Below, in pieces: positions 34,658-44,658 of a stretch of DNA of 64,000 nucleotides (positions are counted from its first letter, which is position 1; every line of letters starts with the position of its first letter). The notes beneath the pieces are model-generated. The model searched no databases. It saw only the letters and a list, made by a program, of their open reading frames with translations, and was not told the DNA's origin. A program made the translations under genes and the position numbers. Source of the stretch: Listeria ilorinensis (GTDB lineage: Bacteria > Bacillota > Bacilli > Lactobacillales > Listeriaceae); the NCBI RefSeq assembly GCF_913566895.1, contig NZ_CAJYCN010000015.1, positions 18,388-82,387 of the forward strand. Direction: 5' to 3'.

Positions 34658-36112
34658 TCAGCGTTTGTGCTGAATCATTTTACGAATGTTGCGCCAGTCA
34701 CGGTCATTGGGATAATAATTGATTTCAATAGTAGGAATCACGCCCCCTGTGTCGATTGCCCAATCACTAATAATCAACTCGATATCATATGTCATCAAGA
34801 CGCTCACATCCAGATGATTTTCATTGACTTCAACAATCTCGATCTGTGAATGAAAACGGGACTTGATCATATCAGCCAAAAAAGCTGTATTGGAGACACT
34901 TAGCTGAGATGTGACCAATGTGCGAATTGGTGGCTTTTCTAATTTATGTTCATCGATCAGACCTTGCCATAAAGTACCCAGTAAAAAAACAATCGTGTCT
35001 ATCGAGATCCTCAATCCCCCAAAATCGCTTGCTTCAGCGGCTTCCTCAATCACACGACAGAAACGCCCGAATTCTTTTCGAAGCTGTCTCGCCACATAAC
35101 CGCGTTTTTCAACAATAAATCCATCTATTTCAAGAAAATGCTGGCAGTAGTTAAAATATTGCAAAAGCTGCCATCTGACCTGAGCTCTATTTTCTGGTGC
35201 CCGTCCATATCCAGCGATGACTCTTTCTAAAAAAGGATCTGCCAACGCTACGATTTCAGGTAGCGCCCGCTCATAAAAGGCGGTACTTCTATCTATTGCA
35301 CGTTTATCTTGGAAAACGATTCCTTGAAGCTGCATCAATTTGATACATATCCGGTCCCATCTCTCGATTTGCAAACCCGTCATATGTTCCAATTCGGTAA
35401 AACCATTCTGCAGCTGCGGTTCATCATCCAAGATCCGCTCATTTATCTCCATTTTCCCCATCAAGAAACCTTGCCTTATCCGCTCCAGAACGACATGGAT
35501 CCAAAAGTAGCGTTCGATCCGGTATGGATAAATAAATTGAAAATCAGTTGCTTCTTCATTTCGTTTCATAAACTGATCGATTTGCTCTCGATCATCAGTT
35601 CGGAATGGCCATTTCGTTGGTCCATAACTGCTCCAAAAAAGCTGCATATAAAAATAGCGAACCTGTTGCTCAGGTCCAACAACAGCCACCGGATTGATAC
35701 TTAAATCCACACCATAAAATTGAATCCTGCTTTTAATACGATGAATCAGCCGGTACAGCGACGACGGACTAATAAACAGCTTATCCGCCCATTCTTCCAC
35801 GGTTAACTTTTGATCGTAAAAAGTGCCTAGAAGTAGCTGAACAGATGTACTTTTCTCCATAAAAAACTGATATAGCTGATCCAGTTGGCTTGTTTCTGGT
35901 GCAACAAGCCGAATCCCCCATTTTCTTGATGTGTAAAGCTCCCAGTTGCCACGGAGTTCCTTCTGGATAATCGCAATATCATTATTCAAAGTCCGTTTGG
36001 AACAGTCGAGTTTTTCCGCCAGCATTTCCAATTTGATCCATTCATTATTTTCAATTAGGATCTCTAACAATTCCATCCGACGGCGAACACTCTTTTCAAG
36101 TAATGATCGCAT
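34658..36112 (-). CDS. Mga-family (PRD-related) transcriptional regulator
   Basis: A 484-residue protein with two N-terminal helix-turn-helix units (MLAEKLDCSKRTLNNDIAII, about 29-48, and WADKLFISPSSLYRLIHRIK, about 107-126), then long helical regions with PRD-like character and a C-terminal EIIB-like segment (VTSQLSVSNTAFLADMIKSR). The domain order is that of Mga/AtxA/MgaSpn regulators, which control surface or virulence genes in response to carbon supply. Its target is not obvious. The divergent neighbour is an MFS efflux gene. The minus-strand -10 TGCTATAAT lies close upstream of the start. Confidence 0.8.
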   Translation of the reverse strand: MRSLLEKSVRRRMELLEILIENNEWIKLEMLAEKLDCSKRTLNNDIAIIQKELRGNWELYTSRKWGIRLVAPETSQLDQLYQFFMEKSTSVQLLLGTFYDQKLTVEEWADKLFISPSSLYRLIHRIKSRIQFYGVDLSINPVAVVGPEQQVRYFYMQLFWSSYGPTKWPFRTDDREQIDQFMKRNEEATDFQFIYPYRIERYFWIHVVLERIRQGFLMGKMEINERILDDEPQLQNGFTELEHMTGLQIERWDRICIKLMQLQGIVFQDKRAIDRSTAFYERALPEIVALADPFLERVIAGYGRAPENRAQVRWQLLQYFNYCQHFLEIDGFIVEKRGYVARQLRKEFGRFCRVIEEAAEASDFGGLRISIDTIVFLLGTLWQGLIDEHKLEKPPIRTLVTSQLSVSNTAFLADMIKSRFHSQIEIVEVNENHLDVSVLMTYDIELIISDWAIDTGGVIPTIEINYYPNDRDWRNIRKMIQHKR

Positions 36113-36282
36113 ATCCTTGCCCCCATCTCTGGATTAATCAACATTATTATAGCATTTCTAACATAAAAAAAGAGGGGGATCCTTCGTCTCAATAAAAAAG
36201 TGACTCTAGTCTTAGAAACGCGCATGACTATTGACTACTTCTTTTTGAGCAAATTTATAATTGAATGGCTATATACCAAAGT

Positions 36283-36396
36283 TTGACAATGCCAAAAGAA
36301 TTTCGCTATAATAGCAATGTTTCAAGCTGCACATTAGAAACGTTTCTGAGTATACCAAAACAGCTTTTCAATTAATCTATCAGCAAGGCTGTTTTG
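36283..36396 (+). promoter_or_regulatory. MFS gene promoter and structured leader with attenuator-like hairpin
   Basis: Strong sigma-A promoter: TTGACA (36283-36288), 18-bp spacer, TATAAT (36307-36312). The leader of about 125 bases contains the palindrome GAAACGTTTC (36337-36346) and a 9-bp stem CAAAACAGC (36356-36364) with GCTGTTTTG (36388-36396), followed by TTAC. TGTTTCA near 36318 can pair with TGAAAC near 36404, giving an alternative fold. It looks like a drug- or stress-sensing leader. No uORF is clear. Confidence 0.5.
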
Positions 36397-36443
36397 TTAC
36401 ATTCTGAAACTTCGTGCAAAATATTCGCGAAGGGACTACTGAT

Positions 36444-37646
36444 ATGACTTTTAATTGGAAAAGAAATCTTTATATCTCATGGCTTGGTTGTTTTCTGACT
36501 GGTGTCAGCTTTAATCTCGTGATGCCATTTATTTCACTTTATATTGTTGATCTCGGTGTAACAAATCATACGGCACTGAATATCTGGTCTGGGATTGCTA
36601 TCAGTTCGACAGCTCTGACTTCTGCGATCGTTTCTCCGCTCTGGGGGAAACTAGCTGACCGGAAAGGACGGCGGCTGATGCTTCTCCGCGCTTCAATCGG
36701 GATGACGATTACGATGGGCGCTCTCGGTCTTGTTCAAAATGTTTATCAATTGGTGATTCTTCGCATGCTGAACGGTCTGCTGTCTGGCTATATCCCAAAT
36801 GCTACCGCCCTTGTAGCTTCTCAAGTACCACGAGAAAAAAGCGGCTGGGCACTGGGATTCTTATCAACCGGGACCGTTACAGGAACACTGATTGGCCCGC
36901 TAATCGGTGGCTTTTTGGCGGATGTCCTTGGCTACCGGGCCGTTTTCTTCATTACAGGGATTATTTTATTCCTCACATTCCTTTTAACAATGTTCTATAT
37001 TAAAGAAGATTTCAAACCGATCCCCCGCGAGAAAATGCAATCTACTCGCCAACTTTTCGCCAAATTACCGGCCAAAAATCTAATTCTCGGTCTCTTTTTG
37101 ACGACATTTATTATCCAGATTGCAAACACATCAATCAGCCCTATCTTACCGCTTTACATTCGTGATTTGTTGGGATCATCTAATAATTTATCGCTTATCA
37201 GCGGGATCATCACTTCTGCCTCGGGGATATCGGCACTGATTTCTTCTCCGTTCCTTGGTAAACTTGGTGATAAGATCGGCAATGAAAAGGTACTGATTGG
37301 CGGGCTGCTTGCCGCTGGGATTATTATGGTTCCGATGGCCTGGGTGACTTCACCGCTCCAATTGGGGATCCTACGCTTCCTACTTGGTTTTACGACAGGT
37401 GCATTGATGCCGTCGATCAATACGCTTATCAATAAAAATTCACCACGACATTCACTAAGCAGTATTTTTTCTTACAATCAAAGCTCTCAAAGCCTGGGTA
37501 ACGTTGCCGGACCGCTTGTTGGTTCATCCGTTTCAGCTGCATTTGGCTATCCCTATGTATTTTATATGACAGGCGCCTTTCTGCTTATCAACCTCGTCTT
37601 CACTCGCTATGTGTTCAATCATGATAAGAAAAATATTCAAGAATAA
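36444..37646 (+). CDS. MFS multidrug efflux transporter (MdtG/PmrA/Lde-like)
   Basis: A 400-residue, twelve-helix major facilitator from the ATG at 36444 (AAGGG ahead; a GTG at 36414 is less well placed). The motif A loop WGKLADRKGRRLMLL lies between helices 2 and 3, with a second copy LGKLGDKIGNEKVLI between helices 8 and 9. The motif C region (about 135-165) has GTVTGTLIGPLIGGFLAD, typical of drug:H+ antiporters of the DHA1 family. It would export drugs or toxic metabolites. The structured leader suggests substrate- or antibiotic-dependent expression. A terminator follows. Confidence 0.86.
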   Translation: MTFNWKRNLYISWLGCFLTGVSFNLVMPFISLYIVDLGVTNHTALNIWSGIAISSTALTSAIVSPLWGKLADRKGRRLMLLRASIGMTITMGALGLVQNVYQLVILRMLNGLLSGYIPNATALVASQVPREKSGWALGFLSTGTVTGTLIGPLIGGFLADVLGYRAVFFITGIILFLTFLLTMFYIKEDFKPIPREKMQSTRQLFAKLPAKNLILGLFLTTFIIQIANTSISPILPLYIRDLLGSSNNLSLISGIITSASGISALISSPFLGKLGDKIGNEKVLIGGLLAAGIIMVPMAWVTSPLQLGILRFLLGFTTGALMPSINTLINKNSPRHSLSSIFSYNQSSQSLGNVAGPLVGSSVSAAFGYPYVFYMTGAFLLINLVFTRYVFNHDKKNIQE

Positions 37647-37717
37647 AAAACAGGCAACAATGAAATATCGAATAGATGATAGTTATTTGAAAAACCAGCA
37701 ACAGAATTCATAAATAT

Positions 37718-37749
37718 GAAAAGAGGCAAATCTTATGAGCCTCTTTTTT
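37718..37749. terminator. Bidirectional intrinsic terminator
   Basis: GAAAAGAGGC (37718-37727) pairs with GCCTCTTTTTT (37739-37749). It lies between the convergent MFS and Crp/Fnr-type genes. Confidence 0.8.
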
Positions 37750-37795
37750 TATGCCCGATCGACATTAAAAACAACGCATCTTTCATATAATTCTT

Positions 37796-38422
37796 TTATA
37801 GATGTAAAAAATTCTCCCTTAATAACCAGGGTGTCGATTTGATATCTATTTTTCCTTGTTTAGCTAATTCATTTATTGCAACAGAAGCCGTAGAAAGAGA
37901 ACATTGAGCCAATTTTGCCAACAGATGAATCTTTAGCCACTTTGGAAAAGCCGGATTGCTATTAGGATTCAATTGGTAACGCTCTATAATTAGCGATAAG
38001 ACAAGGCTGATACGTTTTTTGGGATTCACTGAAGTCAAAGTTTTTTTCCATTCTAATGTTCTTTCCAGTTCCTCAGCTACTTGTAAGAAAAAGTTTGGCA
38101 ATAATTCATTAGATTCCAGTGCATCTAACAAAATATCTGCTGAAACTATACTATAAACCGTTTCTTCAAGTGCATATAATAAATGACTCTCCCCCACTGT
38201 AAAAATAATATGTTCCCCACAAAATGCCCGTTCAATAGCCGATCTCTTGCCCAAACTTTCTTGGACTAACAATCCTTGTTTCGTTATAATCACTTGCTCT
38301 CGAGTAGCCAAAAGAGTTTCTCCAGCCATCAAATTCCGATTTTTAAGGTAAAAATTTTTAATAACCCACGAATAAATCAGAGCATCTTGTTTAACGAATT
38401 GATGAAAATCCAAAAAATTCAT
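37796..38422 (-). CDS. Crp/Fnr-family (PrfA-like) transcriptional regulator
   Basis: A 208-residue protein with an N-terminal cyclic-nucleotide-binding-like beta barrel (about 20-110, TKQGLLVQESLGKRSAIERA) and a C-terminal winged helix (AKLAQCSLSTASVAINELAK, about 168-187). The length, the absence of cNMP-binding RxA residues and of Fnr cysteines, and the genus implied by the neighbours suggest the PrfA-like group that is expanded in Listeria. It lies directly downstream of the giant adhesin on the same strand, separated by a terminator, so it may control surface-protein genes here. That link is inference. No PrfA box was found nearby. Confidence 0.75.
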   Translation of the reverse strand: MNFLDFHQFVKQDALIYSWVIKNFYLKNRNLMAGETLLATREQVIITKQGLLVQESLGKRSAIERAFCGEHIIFTVGESHLLYALEETVYSIVSADILLDALESNELLPNFFLQVAEELERTLEWKKTLTSVNPKKRISLVLSLIIERYQLNPNSNPAFPKWLKIHLLAKLAQCSLSTASVAINELAKQGKIDIKSTPWLLRENFLHL

Positions 38423-38493
38423 TCTAAATATCCTTTCTTATAAATATATTTCTTACATGGAATTGTCCCTAAAATTTTTGATACTACATAAAA

Positions 38494-38524
38494 AGCAGGG
38501 AATGTTTGAATACATCCCCTGCTT
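38494..38524 (-). terminator. Intrinsic terminator of the adhesin gene
   Basis: On the minus strand AAGCAGGG (38524-38517) pairs with CCCTGCTT (about 38500-38493), followed by TTTATG. It lies 24 bases after the adhesin stop. Confidence 0.75.
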
Positions 38525-38547
38525 CCGTCTACCTTTTTGTCTATAGA

Positions 38548-41500
38548 TTATTGATCTCTGCGTCTACGTCTAATCGACACCCACAGTAGACCGCTTAGCG
38601 CCAGAAGGCCCATGCCCAGCCAGATGATCCACAAGTTATTCTGATCGCCTGTTCGAGGCAGTGGTTGTGCTTGTTCATAAGTGGCGGTGTGTTGGGTGCC
38701 ACTCGTCACCTTCAAGGACGATGCCTTATCCGTGTTAGATGAAGGCTTGGAATCATGACCTGTCGAGTCACCAGTGGTGTCGCCAGCTTCTTTCGCCAAA
38801 ACTTGAATCTTTGCTGTCACGGAAAGCTGTTCTTTTCCAGCGTCTGCCGTTCCTTCATTCGGATCGATCGTGTAGGTAACCGAATAAGTCCCCGGCTTGG
38901 TCGTATCCACGGTGCCTTTCGTCGTCACGTTGGAGAAGCGGATGGCTTGGCCATCTCGATTGGTCGCACTGATGAAATTATCTTGCGCTTCCCATTCATC
39001 CCCCACCGTCAACGTACTATCTTGCACGGTGATTTGCGCCTGGTTTTCTAAGACGGTAATGTGCGCCACAGCTTTCACCCCATCATACGTATACGTCACT
39101 TCATACGTACCAGGAGTTTGGGTATCCACCGTGCCTGTCACTTGGACATCCGCCAAGTCAACCGGGTTGCCTGCTTTATCGGTAGCCCCATCAAAATTAT
39201 CTTTTGCTACCCATTTATCACCGGTATAAAGTGTACTGTCATGTGCTTGTACACTTGTTTGGCGAGGCGCTACGGTAACATTTATGGTCGTCGAAGCCCC
39301 GTCATAGCTGTAGATTACTTGATACACTCCAGGTGTCTCCGGATCTACAGTTGGATTTTCTTGGACCGTGATATCTTTAAAGGCCACGGCATTGCCGTCT
39401 TTATCTAATGCACTGTCGAAATTATCTTTTGCTGTCCAATCATCGCCCGCATAAATCAGCGAATCATGCGCGTAGACAGCCGTCAATGGCTCTTTCACGG
39501 TCACAGTGATCGTTTTTGAAACGCCATCATACGCGTACGTGATCGGATAGGTGCCTGCTTGAGTCGTATCCACTGTTCCGGTGACTTGCACGTCGGTAAA
39601 AGCCACGGCATTGCCATCTTTATCTAATGCACTGTCAAAGTTATCCATTGCGCTCCAATTATCCCCGGTGTAAATGGTGGAATCATGCGCATTCACAGCC
39701 GTTTGAATCTCTTTAACCGTTAAAGTGATGGTTTTGGAGACACTGCCATATTGGTACGTGATTTGATAGGCGCCGGCTTTGTTTAGATCAACGGTTGGTT
39801 TTTCCGTTACTTTCACATCTTGGAAAGCCACCGGATTCCCATCTTGATCATAGGCACTGTCAAAGTTATCCGCCGCACTCCAGCTATCCCCGACATAAAT
39901 CGTCGAATCGTGGGCACTGATGCCGGCTTTATTTTCTTTCACAGTTACGGTGATCGTCGTCGGAACCCCCTCATACGTGTACGTGATCGGATAGGCGCCA
40001 GCTTGGGTCGTATCCACCGTTCCTGTTACTTGGACATCACGCAAGGAAACGGCGTTGCCGTCCTTATCTAGGGCGCTGTCAAAGTTATCGGCCGCCTCCC
40101 AGCTGTCTCCCGTATAAATGACGGAGTCATGGGCATTCACAGCGGTAAGGACCTCTTTCACGGTCACAGTGGCTGTCGCTGAAACGCCATTGTACGTGTA
40201 AGTCACAGGATAGGTGCCGGCAGTAGTGGAATCGACGGTACCACTGACTTGGACGTCAGCCAATGCCACTGGATTTCCATCTTGATCCAGCGCACTGTCA
40301 AAATTATCCGCCGCACGCCACTGATCGCCCACATAGATTGTGGAATCATGGACGTTCACGTCCGTCAAATCTTGTTCGACAGTGACTTGCACAACGACCT
40401 CCACGGTTTGCCCATCCTGGGTGAGGGTATACGTCAATGGATACGTTCCTCCGTGATTGGAACCGTTTTGAATCGCGGCTAGCTGTGTCGCATTGACTTG
40501 CACCCCATTCAGGCGATCTTGTGCGGTCGAGTTGACCCCATTTTTGACTTCTTCAAATGCGGCGGTTTTTGCAAGAGCTAGCGCCTGAGTATCCGTCAAT
40601 ACTTTCGCCTCTTGATAAGCTAGGGTGAAATCACTCGCTCCCAGTGTAAAGGCCGCTTGTTGGTTGACATGGCCATCGGCTGTTTTGACATAGACCGGAG
40701 CGGTCGACGTTTTTTGTGTGCCAAAGAGATCTTGGATCGCAAGCGTCAAATCGGTGGCTGCCACGGTCTTGCCTCCGGCAGATCCTCCCACAATAGCACC
40801 CGAACCATCACTTAAGGTTTGAACAGTGGCCACACGGGTGTCCGCGGTTGTCCACACATACCCATCGGTACTTGCCTGGATGTTTTGGAAGAAGGACGGC
40901 TCGATCGTATCCTCCGCCGCTTGTCCGCTTGTAGAAGCGACCTTTGGTAAGGTAACTTTCAAACTGGCTCCTTCTTGGACCATTTTTTCGTTCAGATTGA
41001 CTTTCAAATCTTGAGCGGGTGTATACATGAAGTACCCCGCATTGATGAATTGAGAGGTAGGCAAGGTCGGATCAATGTCTTTTACCCAGCCTCGATCACT
41101 GCCTAACATGTCGGCATCACTGTCAATCGTGCTGTCTTTGCCTACCTGTTGGAGCGTATACTGATACCCTGCCTTATCCGGGAAGCGCACGGCGTATTGG
41201 CCATACCCTAGTCCGACACTGTAATCAAAGGTATAGGCCCCTTTCGCATCGGTGGTCGTCGTCACATTCGTCCCGTCTTGCACCACCGGTTCATAGCGAG
41301 ATGTTGTCTCATTCCACTTGTAGAGCGCGACTGTTTCATTCGCCAGCGGCGTATCTCCTTTGTCTTGTTCATAGAGACCATTGACATCTTGATCGTTGAA
41401 CAAGGTCCCTTCCACTTCTGCGATGACCAGTTCCGCCCCGACTTTTGTCCCAGGCAACGTGCCAGAGAACGTGTTGGTTTCCACCCGATAAAACGGATTA

Positions 41501-44500
41501 TAGATATCGCGTTCGCCGATTTTGCCCTCAGCCGTCGCCGTATCAAAAGTTTCATCCACTTTCAGTGGCACTTTAAAGGTTTGGGTCTCACCAGAATTAA
41601 TCTGTGTTTTGACTTTGACCCGCACCATATTGACTTGTTCATAATCCGAAGGATGAGCGGTGTAGATCTCCGCTTCTTCATAGTTCGCTTCGGTCGCCGT
41701 TGTCGCATAGCTCACATCAAACTGCGCCGCTTGTTCCGCATTTAAAACAATGGGGCCGCTCATTTTCATATCCCATTGAAAAGCTTCACTTTGGAATTTC
41801 GAGCCAAAGTTCTGTCCGGTTTTCGGGATTGGGACATAAAGTTCAAAAGTGGAGGCGCTGCTTTCTGAGTTGTTGGTGATTTTCACCGTGTATTCCGCAT
41901 CCGTTCCCGGCGTAAAGTAGGAGACAGTACTGTCATCACCTTCCACATAGGCGGATTTTACGCCTTCTCCCTCCACATTCAGGAAAGTTTCCACGGAAAC
42001 GGCATCTTGTTTCAACACAGATAGGGGACTACTGTTAACTGACGGCAATTTTTCATTCTCTTTGCCATTCTGATTCACATCAAGACCCTCATCATAGAAA
42101 TAGTTGGCATTTCTACCAGAAGCAACATCCGGGCCTCCCCACGCAATTAATTGTTGAGCATCTGTATTGATATTGTGGCTAAGTGTATTATCAAAAGTGA
42201 AGTCGTAGCTGACATTCAAATAACAACTTTTGCTTGGATATCCTACATAACGCCCGACAGTTGTATTCGATGTTTGTAGGATATATACTTTTTCACCACT
42301 TATGGCGGTTTCTTCTTTTACTGTGAAATCTACATCTTTCCCGTTTTGATCGGTTAATTTAATCGATGAGGGATGGATTTTAGTACCCTCTAGTTCGCGC
42401 AGATACACATCTGGATCATTTAACACCGTACGCGTTCCATAAGGATACTCAAACAAGGTTAATGTTGCTTTCGTAGTGACTTTTTCTCCGGCACGTGCAG
42501 TTTTGATTTGTTTTCCTTCTGTATTATAAAAACTCGCCGTGCCATTTGCGCCTGCAGTCTTTGTGTTGTTGACTGTATAGACGGATTTTCCAGCAACTTT
42601 CGTATTTGCCTCATCCTCTGCGTCCCAAATTTCAGCAATGAAGTCTACTGATGTAATCCCAGGTTTGACAATCCCATAAGAAGCAGTTGATGAGGGTTCC
42701 TGTATACCATCTGGTTTGGTATTCCGAAATCCCGGTGAAAAATCCCCTACATTCGCTTGAACTTCTGTAAAATATTCACCTTCCTCCAAACCTACTTTAG
42801 CGGCTGTAAGTTGTGCCATTCGATTATTGCTAGTTTTTGGCATCTCCCCGCTATAGGTACGATAATAAGGCTTCAAATTAGTCTTATATTGAACATCTGT
42901 CACCTGATTATTCGAAAGAGTTCCGTCAAAAGGCAAATTGACGATATACGTCTCCCAATTCGAATCAAAGGTGATATGATACATTTGATTGGTTTTAGTT
43001 CCTGCTGTTTGCTGATTATCAATCCGGATACTTCCCGCCCATGTTTCATTATCTGGATTTATATAACCATTTCCAGTAGTTAAGTACATTTGATTGGTAG
43101 TGGTATCCACCACTTTACATGTATCTAGCGCAGCAAGTGTGGTCAAATTAGATGTATTTGTAGTTAGGGCATCAGATTCGAATATCTCTCCGTCATACGT
43201 TGTGATGACCGCATGAGGCACTTTTGGAGCTGTGTAGGTTCCCGCTGGTGTTCCTTTGGGGACTTTATATTTCACTGTAAATATTGTACCTGATGAGCCC
43301 TGGTAATTTTCTTGTTTAAAATCAATCACGACTTTGTTTTCTTCTGGATAAGGCGTAATCGTTTGAAGGGAATTATTTTTCTGGATCACTCCACTTTGAT
43401 TGACCACTCCCACATATTCCATGCCTTCCGGATAATAAAGCGTGACTTGGACGTTTTTAGGTGTATAATATTTAGCCCCTCGATTATCTAATTCATTTAG
43501 CCCATTTACGACAGAATAAGGTTTTGTATAGTTATAAGAATCGATTGTATCTGTACTGGCTAAAACTTCTGGTAAGCCTAAATTCACATACCAATTCCGG
43601 AACATCGTTTTCACATGGTCCTGGTTGGCATATCCTACTACTTTGTTGCCTTCCGCATGGATCACTTGCTCATCAGAAGCAACGGGTGTCCCTTCATCGC
43701 CCATGAAAGCTTCTACTTTAATGGGCTCCTTCAGATCTGCCGCTCCATAATATTTCGCCGCATCCATACGAACTGAAAAATTAAAACTCGCTTTCTCCGT
43801 GCCCGAATCCAGTTCATAAACCACACTGCCATAAGTCGCTTTATTATAGGTGGTTTCTTTATCTGGAATGGTCATGGATGTGATGGCCTCGCTCAGCGGA
43901 TCACTACCACCCAAATAGCTGAGAATACTCGTATCGACCTGGCTGGTCGGCTGGTAGTTGCTTGGTACGGAAACAGCGGTAAAACGCATTCCATCTGGCA
44001 ACGTGAATTTTACTTTTTTCCCGCTAGAAGTATTGTCATTGAACTGAACGGTCGCTGTCACCGTCTTAATATCTCCATTACTCCAAGCGGTTTGGTTATA
44101 ATCTGGAATGCTGAGTGTCACTGTTGGCGCACCCGCTTTCAAGTTGTCCCCTTTTACGGATTGCTTTTGTTCCGTTGTAGTGGCACTTTCTGCATCGCTT
44201 GTAGCATCTTTTTGTGTGTCTTCTTCCGCATTGGCAGACTCTTTATCCTTCCCTGCTGCTTCACTAGAAATCCCACTTACTTCATAAGAAGCTTGGTAAG
44301 TTTTGGTTTCAGGTTCTTGCCCTGCTGCTGTTTCTGCTTCATTTTGGTAAGCAATCAAAAACTGGATCGTGCCATTTTGATCAGCGGTATAGCTGGCCTC
44401 GTCGCCCTCTATTTTCTGACCATCTGGTGTTTCGATCGACAGGATTTTGACCTGTTCTTGTTTCGGTGTGACCTTGATTTTTACGTTGGCTTTCTTCTTA

Positions 44501-44658
44501 TCTGCGGACAGATCGGTTTGGACCGCATAAGAAAGCTCTTCATTGCCCGTTTCTTCCGCAAATGCACGGAAAGAGGTCAGGTTCAGTTGACCAAGTAGTA
44601 AGAAAGCCACCATCACTAACAACAAGCAACGTCTAACTCCATTTGTTTTTCCCCTCAA
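38548..44658 (-). CDS. Giant LPXTG surface adhesin with SdrD_B and seven Ig-like (Big_3-type) repeats
   Basis: A 2036-residue cell-wall protein starting at TTG with GGAGG seven bases ahead. Order: signal peptide ending near FAEE (about 1-36); a low-complexity Thr/Glu segment; large adhesin-like beta domains (about 190-1060); one SdrD_B-type module (about 1077-1206, VEGTLFNDQDVNGLYEQDKG); a beta-rich linker; seven Ig-like repeats of about 72 residues (about 1430-1955), each opening HDSxIYxGDxW and ending YxVTYxYxG..TVTV; then LPRTGD (near 2000), a membrane segment and RRRRRDQ. It is exported and sortase-anchored, with a role in adhesion. Repeats 3 and 5 have a two-residue insertion (ENPTVD or EKPTVD). 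A Crp/Fnr-type gene follows. Confidence 0.92.
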   Translation of the reverse strand: MRGKTNGVRRCLLLVMVAFLLLGQLNLTSFRAFAEETGNEELSYAVQTDLSADKKKANVKIKVTPKQEQVKILSIETPDGQKIEGDEASYTADQNGTIQFLIAYQNEAETAAGQEPETKTYQASYEVSGISSEAAGKDKESANAEEDTQKDATSDAESATTTEQKQSVKGDNLKAGAPTVTLSIPDYNQTAWSNGDIKTVTATVQFNDNTSSGKKVKFTLPDGMRFTAVSVPSNYQPTSQVDTSILSYLGGSDPLSEAITSMTIPDKETTYNKATYGSVVYELDSGTEKASFNFSVRMDAAKYYGAADLKEPIKVEAFMGDEGTPVASDEQVIHAEGNKVVGYANQDHVKTMFRNWYVNLGLPEVLASTDTIDSYNYTKPYSVVNGLNELDNRGAKYYTPKNVQVTLYYPEGMEYVGVVNQSGVIQKNNSLQTITPYPEENKVVIDFKQENYQGSSGTIFTVKYKVPKGTPAGTYTAPKVPHAVITTYDGEIFESDALTTNTSNLTTLAALDTCKVVDTTTNQMYLTTGNGYINPDNETWAGSIRIDNQQTAGTKTNQMYHITFDSNWETYIVNLPFDGTLSNNQVTDVQYKTNLKPYYRTYSGEMPKTSNNRMAQLTAAKVGLEEGEYFTEVQANVGDFSPGFRNTKPDGIQEPSSTASYGIVKPGITSVDFIAEIWDAEDEANTKVAGKSVYTVNNTKTAGANGTASFYNTEGKQIKTARAGEKVTTKATLTLFEYPYGTRTVLNDPDVYLRELEGTKIHPSSIKLTDQNGKDVDFTVKEETAISGEKVYILQTSNTTVGRYVGYPSKSCYLNVSYDFTFDNTLSHNINTDAQQLIAWGGPDVASGRNANYFYDEGLDVNQNGKENEKLPSVNSSPLSVLKQDAVSVETFLNVEGEGVKSAYVEGDDSTVSYFTPGTDAEYTVKITNNSESSASTFELYVPIPKTGQNFGSKFQSEAFQWDMKMSGPIVLNAEQAAQFDVSYATTATEANYEEAEIYTAHPSDYEQVNMVRVKVKTQINSGETQTFKVPLKVDETFDTATAEGKIGERDIYNPFYRVETNTFSGTLPGTKVGAELVIAEVEGTLFNDQDVNGLYEQDKGDTPLANETVALYKWNETTSRYEPVVQDGTNVTTTTDAKGAYTFDYSVGLGYGQYAVRFPDKAGYQYTLQQVGKDSTIDSDADMLGSDRGWVKDIDPTLPTSQFINAGYFMYTPAQDLKVNLNEKMVQEGASLKVTLPKVASTSGQAAEDTIEPSFFQNIQASTDGYVWTTADTRVATVQTLSDGSGAIVGGSAGGKTVAATDLTLAIQDLFGTQKTSTAPVYVKTADGHVNQQAAFTLGASDFTLAYQEAKVLTDTQALALAKTAAFEEVKNGVNSTAQDRLNGVQVNATQLAAIQNGSNHGGTYPLTYTLTQDGQTVEVVVQVTVEQDLTDVNVHDSTIYVGDQWRAADNFDSALDQDGNPVALADVQVSGTVDSTTAGTYPVTYTYNGVSATATVTVKEVLTAVNAHDSVIYTGDSWEAADNFDSALDKDGNAVSLRDVQVTGTVDTTQAGAYPITYTYEGVPTTITVTVKENKAGISAHDSTIYVGDSWSAADNFDSAYDQDGNPVAFQDVKVTEKPTVDLNKAGAYQITYQYGSVSKTITLTVKEIQTAVNAHDSTIYTGDNWSAMDNFDSALDKDGNAVAFTDVQVTGTVDTTQAGTYPITYAYDGVSKTITVTVKEPLTAVYAHDSLIYAGDDWTAKDNFDSALDKDGNAVAFKDITVQENPTVDPETPGVYQVIYSYDGASTTINVTVAPRQTSVQAHDSTLYTGDKWVAKDNFDGATDKAGNPVDLADVQVTGTVDTQTPGTYEVTYTYDGVKAVAHITVLENQAQITVQDSTLTVGDEWEAQDNFISATNRDGQAIRFSNVTTKGTVDTTKPGTYSVTYTIDPNEGTADAGKEQLSVTAKIQVLAKEAGDTTGDSTGHDSKPSSNTDKASSLKVTSGTQHTATYEQAQPLPRTGDQNNLWIIWLGMGLLALSGLLWVSIRRRRRDQ
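38795..40370 (-). repeat. Seven tandem ~215-bp repeats encoding Ig-like domains
   Basis: In-frame repeats inside the adhesin. Phrases encoding DNFDSALDKDGNAVAF and AHDSTIY recur at intervals of about 215-225 bases, with the 5' and 3' units most diverged. Near-identical central units (39400-40130) are likely sites of length variation. Confidence 0.85.

Noticed and set aside
38795..40370. CRISPR-like array
   Set aside because: The repeats are ~215 bp, in frame, and encode Ig-like domains within one protein.
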